Shown here in pieces: positions 61,633-64,000 of a DNA stretch of 64,000 nt (its first letter is position 1; every line of letters starts with the position of its first letter). Both the position numbers and the translations under genes were made by a program. The notes beneath the pieces are model-generated. The model ran no database searches. It was given only the letters and a program-made list of their open reading frames with translations, and was not told the origin of the DNA. This DNA comes from an uncultured Lachnospiraceae bacterium (lineage in GTDB: Bacteria; Bacillota; Clostridia; Lachnospirales; Lachnospiraceae), in NCBI GenBank assembly GCA_902783375.1, contig CACZQN010000006.1, positions 1 through 64,000 on the forward strand, given 5' to 3'.

Positions 61633-61668
61633 TGCCGTTTTCTTCGCGCAGCTGCTGCGCACACGGCA
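61633..61668 (-). other. Hairpin in the leader of the sugar-binding protein gene
   Basis: TGCCGT (61633-61638) pairs with ACGGCA (61663-61668) and encloses GCGCAGC-T-GCTGCGC (61646-61660). It ends 17 bases before the start codon, close enough to influence ribosome access. Confidence 0.45.
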
Positions 61669-61690
61669 GAATATCTCTTTGATATGAAAA

Positions 61691-61718
61691 AGTATACCGA
61701 AAAAGGTGTCCCTCTGAA
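61691..61718 (-). promoter_or_regulatory. Possible promoter of the sugar transporter operon
   Basis: On the minus strand, TTCAGA (61713-61718), a 16-base spacer and TATACT (61691-61696). The -35 is poor, as expected for a promoter that needs an activator such as the AraC-type regulator in the same operon. Confidence 0.45.
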
Positions 61719-61761
61719 TATCCAAATATTTTCAGATCCGTCTTAGTATTTTGACATTTTC

Positions 61762-62664
61762 TTACTTTCCGATTCCAATCCAGTACTCTCCCGGCTCCAT
61801 ATCCGCGATGGCCTCCCGGGTTGTCTCGTAAAGATCATCGATTTTCCCGAGTTCATAGAGCCCCGTCGCCGGTGAAAAGGAATCATAGAAGATCACAACA
61901 TCGCCCCACGGTGCATAGTAAGCCAGTGTTCCAGCTTCCCCACTCTCCGCCAGCGGACAGTCCGAGACGTCCAGTTCTACATCCGGATAGAAAATCTTCT
62001 CGTTCGAGCTGTAATCCAATATTTCAACCTGTGCGTCATCCAGTGTCTCGATCCATGCGATCAGATCATCGGTCGCCTGACATTCGTTCATCTGGAACAT
62101 CAGCGTGTAGCCTTCATTGGTGCTGATCCGGATTTCATGCGGTTCCACCTCGACCACTGCCTCCCCGCTCGCAAGGCTTCTCAGGTAGGCAACGACTTCC
62201 CGGACACCTTCAGTCTCATTTTTCTTCAGCTCCTGGTTCGAGCTGATGCTAAAGCTTTCTCCGTTCTCAAACCAGCAGGAGAAACTCGACGATCCGGCAT
62301 CGTAGGCAAAGAACTCGCTCATCGGTCTCTTCTCTGCTGCCGGAAGATGCTTCTCGAGGACCATCTGCTTTACATGGTCCAGTTCCGCAATATTCACGGG
62401 ATATTTTCTGGTTTCTTTTCTGGTCCAGACGGCTTCCTGCTCCTCGACGATCAGTTCCGCTTCTGTATCGGAGATCTTCCGCAGCTCGATCGAACGATAG
62501 GATCCATTCATATCGCCGCCGTAGCTCGAGCGGCAGGACAGAAGTTGTACATTCTCATATTTTTTGTTTGCCAGCAGTCCCGGAATCATATAGATACCTC
62601 CTGCCACAGCCAGGATGATCAGAACTGCAGCAATGACAACAATGATGATCGCTTTCTTTTTCAT
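61762..62664 (-). CDS. Membrane-anchored protein with a cyclophilin-like C-terminal domain
   Basis: 300 residues: one N-terminal helix (IIIVVIAAVLIILAVAGGIY), a middle domain (about 35-180) with no clear family, and a C-terminal 115 residues that look like the cyclophilin-like (Cyclophil_like) fold: DLIAWIETLDDAQVEILDYS, PDVELDVSDCPLAESGEAGT, YYAPWGDVVIFYDSFSPATG, LYELGKIDD. That fold is usually a small cytoplasmic protein of unclear function; here it should be outside the cell. GGGAGGAAATG precedes ATG 62664. It sits between the flavodoxin-fold gene and the sugar operon, all in one direction. Confidence 0.6.
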   Translation of the reverse strand: MKKKAIIIVVIAAVLIILAVAGGIYMIPGLLANKKYENVQLLSCRSSYGGDMNGSYRSIELRKISDTEAELIVEEQEAVWTRKETRKYPVNIAELDHVKQMVLEKHLPAAEKRPMSEFFAYDAGSSSFSCWFENGESFSISSNQELKKNETEGVREVVAYLRSLASGEAVVEVEPHEIRISTNEGYTLMFQMNECQATDDLIAWIETLDDAQVEILDYSSNEKIFYPDVELDVSDCPLAESGEAGTLAYYAPWGDVVIFYDSFSPATGLYELGKIDDLYETTREAIADMEPGEYWIGIGK

Positions 62665-62717
62665 CGGACATTTCCTCCCTTCAGAAGGACTTTTGAGGAT
62701 GAGGACGGCAGATCGCT

Positions 62718-63290
62718 TTACTGGATTCCTCGAATCTGCGCTTCTGCCTCCGCCAGGATCGCAGGGACATCCGCGCCGATGATATCAAGATTTTCCGCCT
62801 TGATCAGGCTGATCTCCGGAATCCCGTAGAAAGTCTCAGCCAGTGCCCTGACATAGCCATAGCCGTAAGCATCGGAATAGACCGGGCCGCCGGCCGTCAT
62901 CACATAGTAGAGTTTCTTCGCCCGGCAGAGTCCGACCGGAATGCCCTCCTCTGTATACCGGAATGTAATCCCGACCACATTGATCTGCTCCAGATACTGC
63001 TTCAGCGCTGCCGGGAAGGAAAGATCCCAGAACGGTGCCGCGATCACAATCTGATCTGCTGCAGCGAACTGTCTCGCCAGATCAAAGAGCGGATCATCAA
63101 AACGACTTTCCGCCAGCAGTCTGTCCCGCGTCCGCAGGAACTCTGCATCCGCCTTCGGGAAAGCGACCTCTTCCAGGCGCAGTTCCTTCACCGGCTCCCG
63201 TTCCTTCTGATACAGACGGTCCAGCAGATACTCTGCCAGCTTTCTGGTGCGGGACTCCTCCCGCACACAGGCATTGATAAAGAGAATCAT
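62718..63290 (-). CDS. Flavodoxin-fold NAD(P)H oxidoreductase
   Basis: 190 residues of the flavodoxin_2/NQO type: ILFINACVREESRTRKLAEY at the phosphate-binding start, AADQIVIAAPFWDLSFPAAL for the second FMN loop, LKQYLEQINVVGITFRYTEE and YYVMTAGGPVYSDAYGYGYV for the third. It resembles AzoR-type FMN-dependent quinone or azo reductases, which give two-electron reduction and protect from quinones. Start ATG 63290 follows GGAGGATAG; the frame extends to 63305. A palindrome at 63458-63482 upstream is a possible operator. Confidence 0.85.
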   Translation of the reverse strand: MILFINACVREESRTRKLAEYLLDRLYQKEREPVKELRLEEVAFPKADAEFLRTRDRLLAESRFDDPLFDLARQFAAADQIVIAAPFWDLSFPAALKQYLEQINVVGITFRYTEEGIPVGLCRAKKLYYVMTAGGPVYSDAYGYGYVRALAETFYGIPEISLIKAENLDIIGADVPAILAEAEAQIRGIQ

Positions 63291-63457
63291 GGTTCTATCC
63301 TCCAATTGTGATTATGGTCCGGGGCATCCTTCCGGCTGATTGTCTTGTATTCCGTCAGAGCGTACATCGCACATATCGTATGTGACATGGTACAGTTCCG
63401 CATCGGCCGTGGCAGGATATTCCAGGTCTGATATCCTCCCTACACCGCTGAGAAAAC

Positions 63458-63482
63458 TTTTGTAAAATCGATTTACAAAAGA
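63458..63482. promoter_or_regulatory. Palindrome upstream of the oxidoreductase gene
   Basis: Perfect 10-bp arms CTTTTGTAAA and TTTACAAAAG around ATCGA, about 170 bases before the oxidoreductase start. The size and symmetry fit a dimeric-repressor operator; no matching regulator gene is in view. Confidence 0.45.
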
Positions 63483-63582
63483 AAACAATGCCTTGTTACC
63501 ACATTGATATATTTATTCTACATGATTTTACGGTTATTGCCAACACTTTTCTGTTCCGATCAAGACAAGAAAGAATCCTGAA

Positions 63583-63675
63583 GGCATTCCATTGCCTGCG
63601 CAGGCTCGTATGCGGGTTGGAGTTGGAATTCTACTGCCCACGCAGGCTCATAATAGGGTTATGGTGGCAATTCTC
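63583..63675. repeat. 42-bp imperfect tandem repeat, two full copies
   Basis: Two 42-base units, each with GCCYRCGCAGGCTC followed by a G-rich GGGTTnnnGTTGG-like part, and a third partial unit (AATTCTC). About 70% identical. No reading frame or ribosome binding site is associated. Confidence 0.65.
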
Positions 63676-63693
63676 TTTTTCACATGACATTGG

Positions 63694-64000
63694 TTACGTA
63701 TAAATTCTTCCCTTCACTTCTTTTCACCGTAACTAGCAGTTTTTGATTTTCCTGATTACGGTGTAAATAGCTTTTTCCCTCCTGTTATACGTAAGCCTGC
63801 AAAACCGGATAAAAGCCACTTACGTATAAGAAGCTTCCTTTCATGATTCTTATACGTAGTGTTTTGATCAAGAAACGATCCCCACAGATCAATTCCTTAT
63901 GTTCTTTTTTGAATTTCATGGTTTGCTCTACGTATAAAATTTCAAATTGAAGTGTTTTCACCGTAAATGGCAAAAACAGAAATCTTGCATCTACGTATAA
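63694..64000. repeat. Cluster of TACGTATAA and CACCGTAA repeats, no gene
   Basis: An AT-rich stretch with six copies of TACGTATAA: plus orientation at 63695, 63821, 63929 and 63992, minus at 63785 and 63850. Three copies of CACCGTAA are interspersed: plus at 63725 and 63959, minus at 63756. It runs past the window end. No gene is supported in 63291-64000. Roles such as an operator array, a replication or partition site, or the edge of a repetitive element are all possible. Confidence 0.7.

Noticed and set aside
63694-64000. TACGTATAA repeats considered as a CRISPR array
   Set aside because: Repeats are only 9-10 bases, occur in both orientations and have spacings from about 26 to 90 bases. 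No cas gene is visible.

Overview
The window looks like chromosome of a gut-type Lachnospiraceae (Clostridia). The evidence is moderately high GC coding DNA with AGGAGG-type ribosome binding sites, TTGnnn-17-TATAAT promoters, low-GC Gram-positive lipoprotein signals, several YesM/YesN-type two-component systems, and protein families that I know mainly from Lachnospiraceae (DUF5716, DUF5717, DUF6320, DUF975). I see no rRNA, tRNA, CRISPR array or intact insertion sequence. Most genes are on the minus strand. All family assignments come from reading the sequences; no database search was run.

Region 1 (1-16.9 kb) is rich in esterases and hydrolases. It runs from a decayed tannase-like esterase, through a long peptidase-S15/esterase fusion and a secreted transglutaminase-like protein, to a minus-strand cluster: metallo-hydrolase, MFS carrier, esterase, sensor kinase, response regulator, sugar-binding lipoprotein and a second metallo-hydrolase. 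A divergent pair of promoters near 14.45 kb drives this cluster to the left and a cytoplasmic beta-helix protein to the right. Together they suggest sensing, uptake and de-esterification of a plant- or host-derived glycan or aromatic ester, but the substrate is unknown.

Region 2 (16.9-24.5 kb) has a condensation-fold acyltransferase with a DUF6320 zinc-ribbon membrane partner, a GntR/FCD regulator divergent from a CPA2 antiporter, and a nickel-pincer cofactor gene (larC) split by an in-frame TGA.

Region 3 (24.5-34 kb) is an oligopeptide ABC transporter whose binding protein reads as circularly permuted and whose OppB and OppD carry insertions of about 250 residues each. NADP-type glutamate dehydrogenase follows. 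Its promoter region contains the same TTGTATACAA box as the GntR promoter.

Region 4 (34-44.8 kb) is one likely operon: DUF5717 giant repeat protein, DUF5716 protein, TPR protein, DUF975 membrane protein, aminopeptidase P and a peptide-binding-like lipoprotein. DUF5716 reads as a divergent Hsp70/actin-fold protein, so the first three genes look like an uncharacterised chaperone-like system. I consider this the strongest candidate for a new biological system here.

Region 5 (44.8-53 kb) holds purA, a ROK sugar kinase, small membrane or secreted proteins of unknown role, glycerol kinase, an SDR dehydrogenase and another esterase. Region 6 (53-61.7 kb) is a complete MalE/F/G-type sugar ABC transporter followed by its own response regulator, kinase and second binding lipoprotein, the last three joined by 4-base overlaps. 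Region 7 (61.7-64 kb) has a membrane-anchored cyclophilin-like protein, a flavodoxin-fold oxidoreductase, and then about 700 bp without a gene that carry a 42-bp tandem repeat and six copies of TACGTATAA in both orientations.
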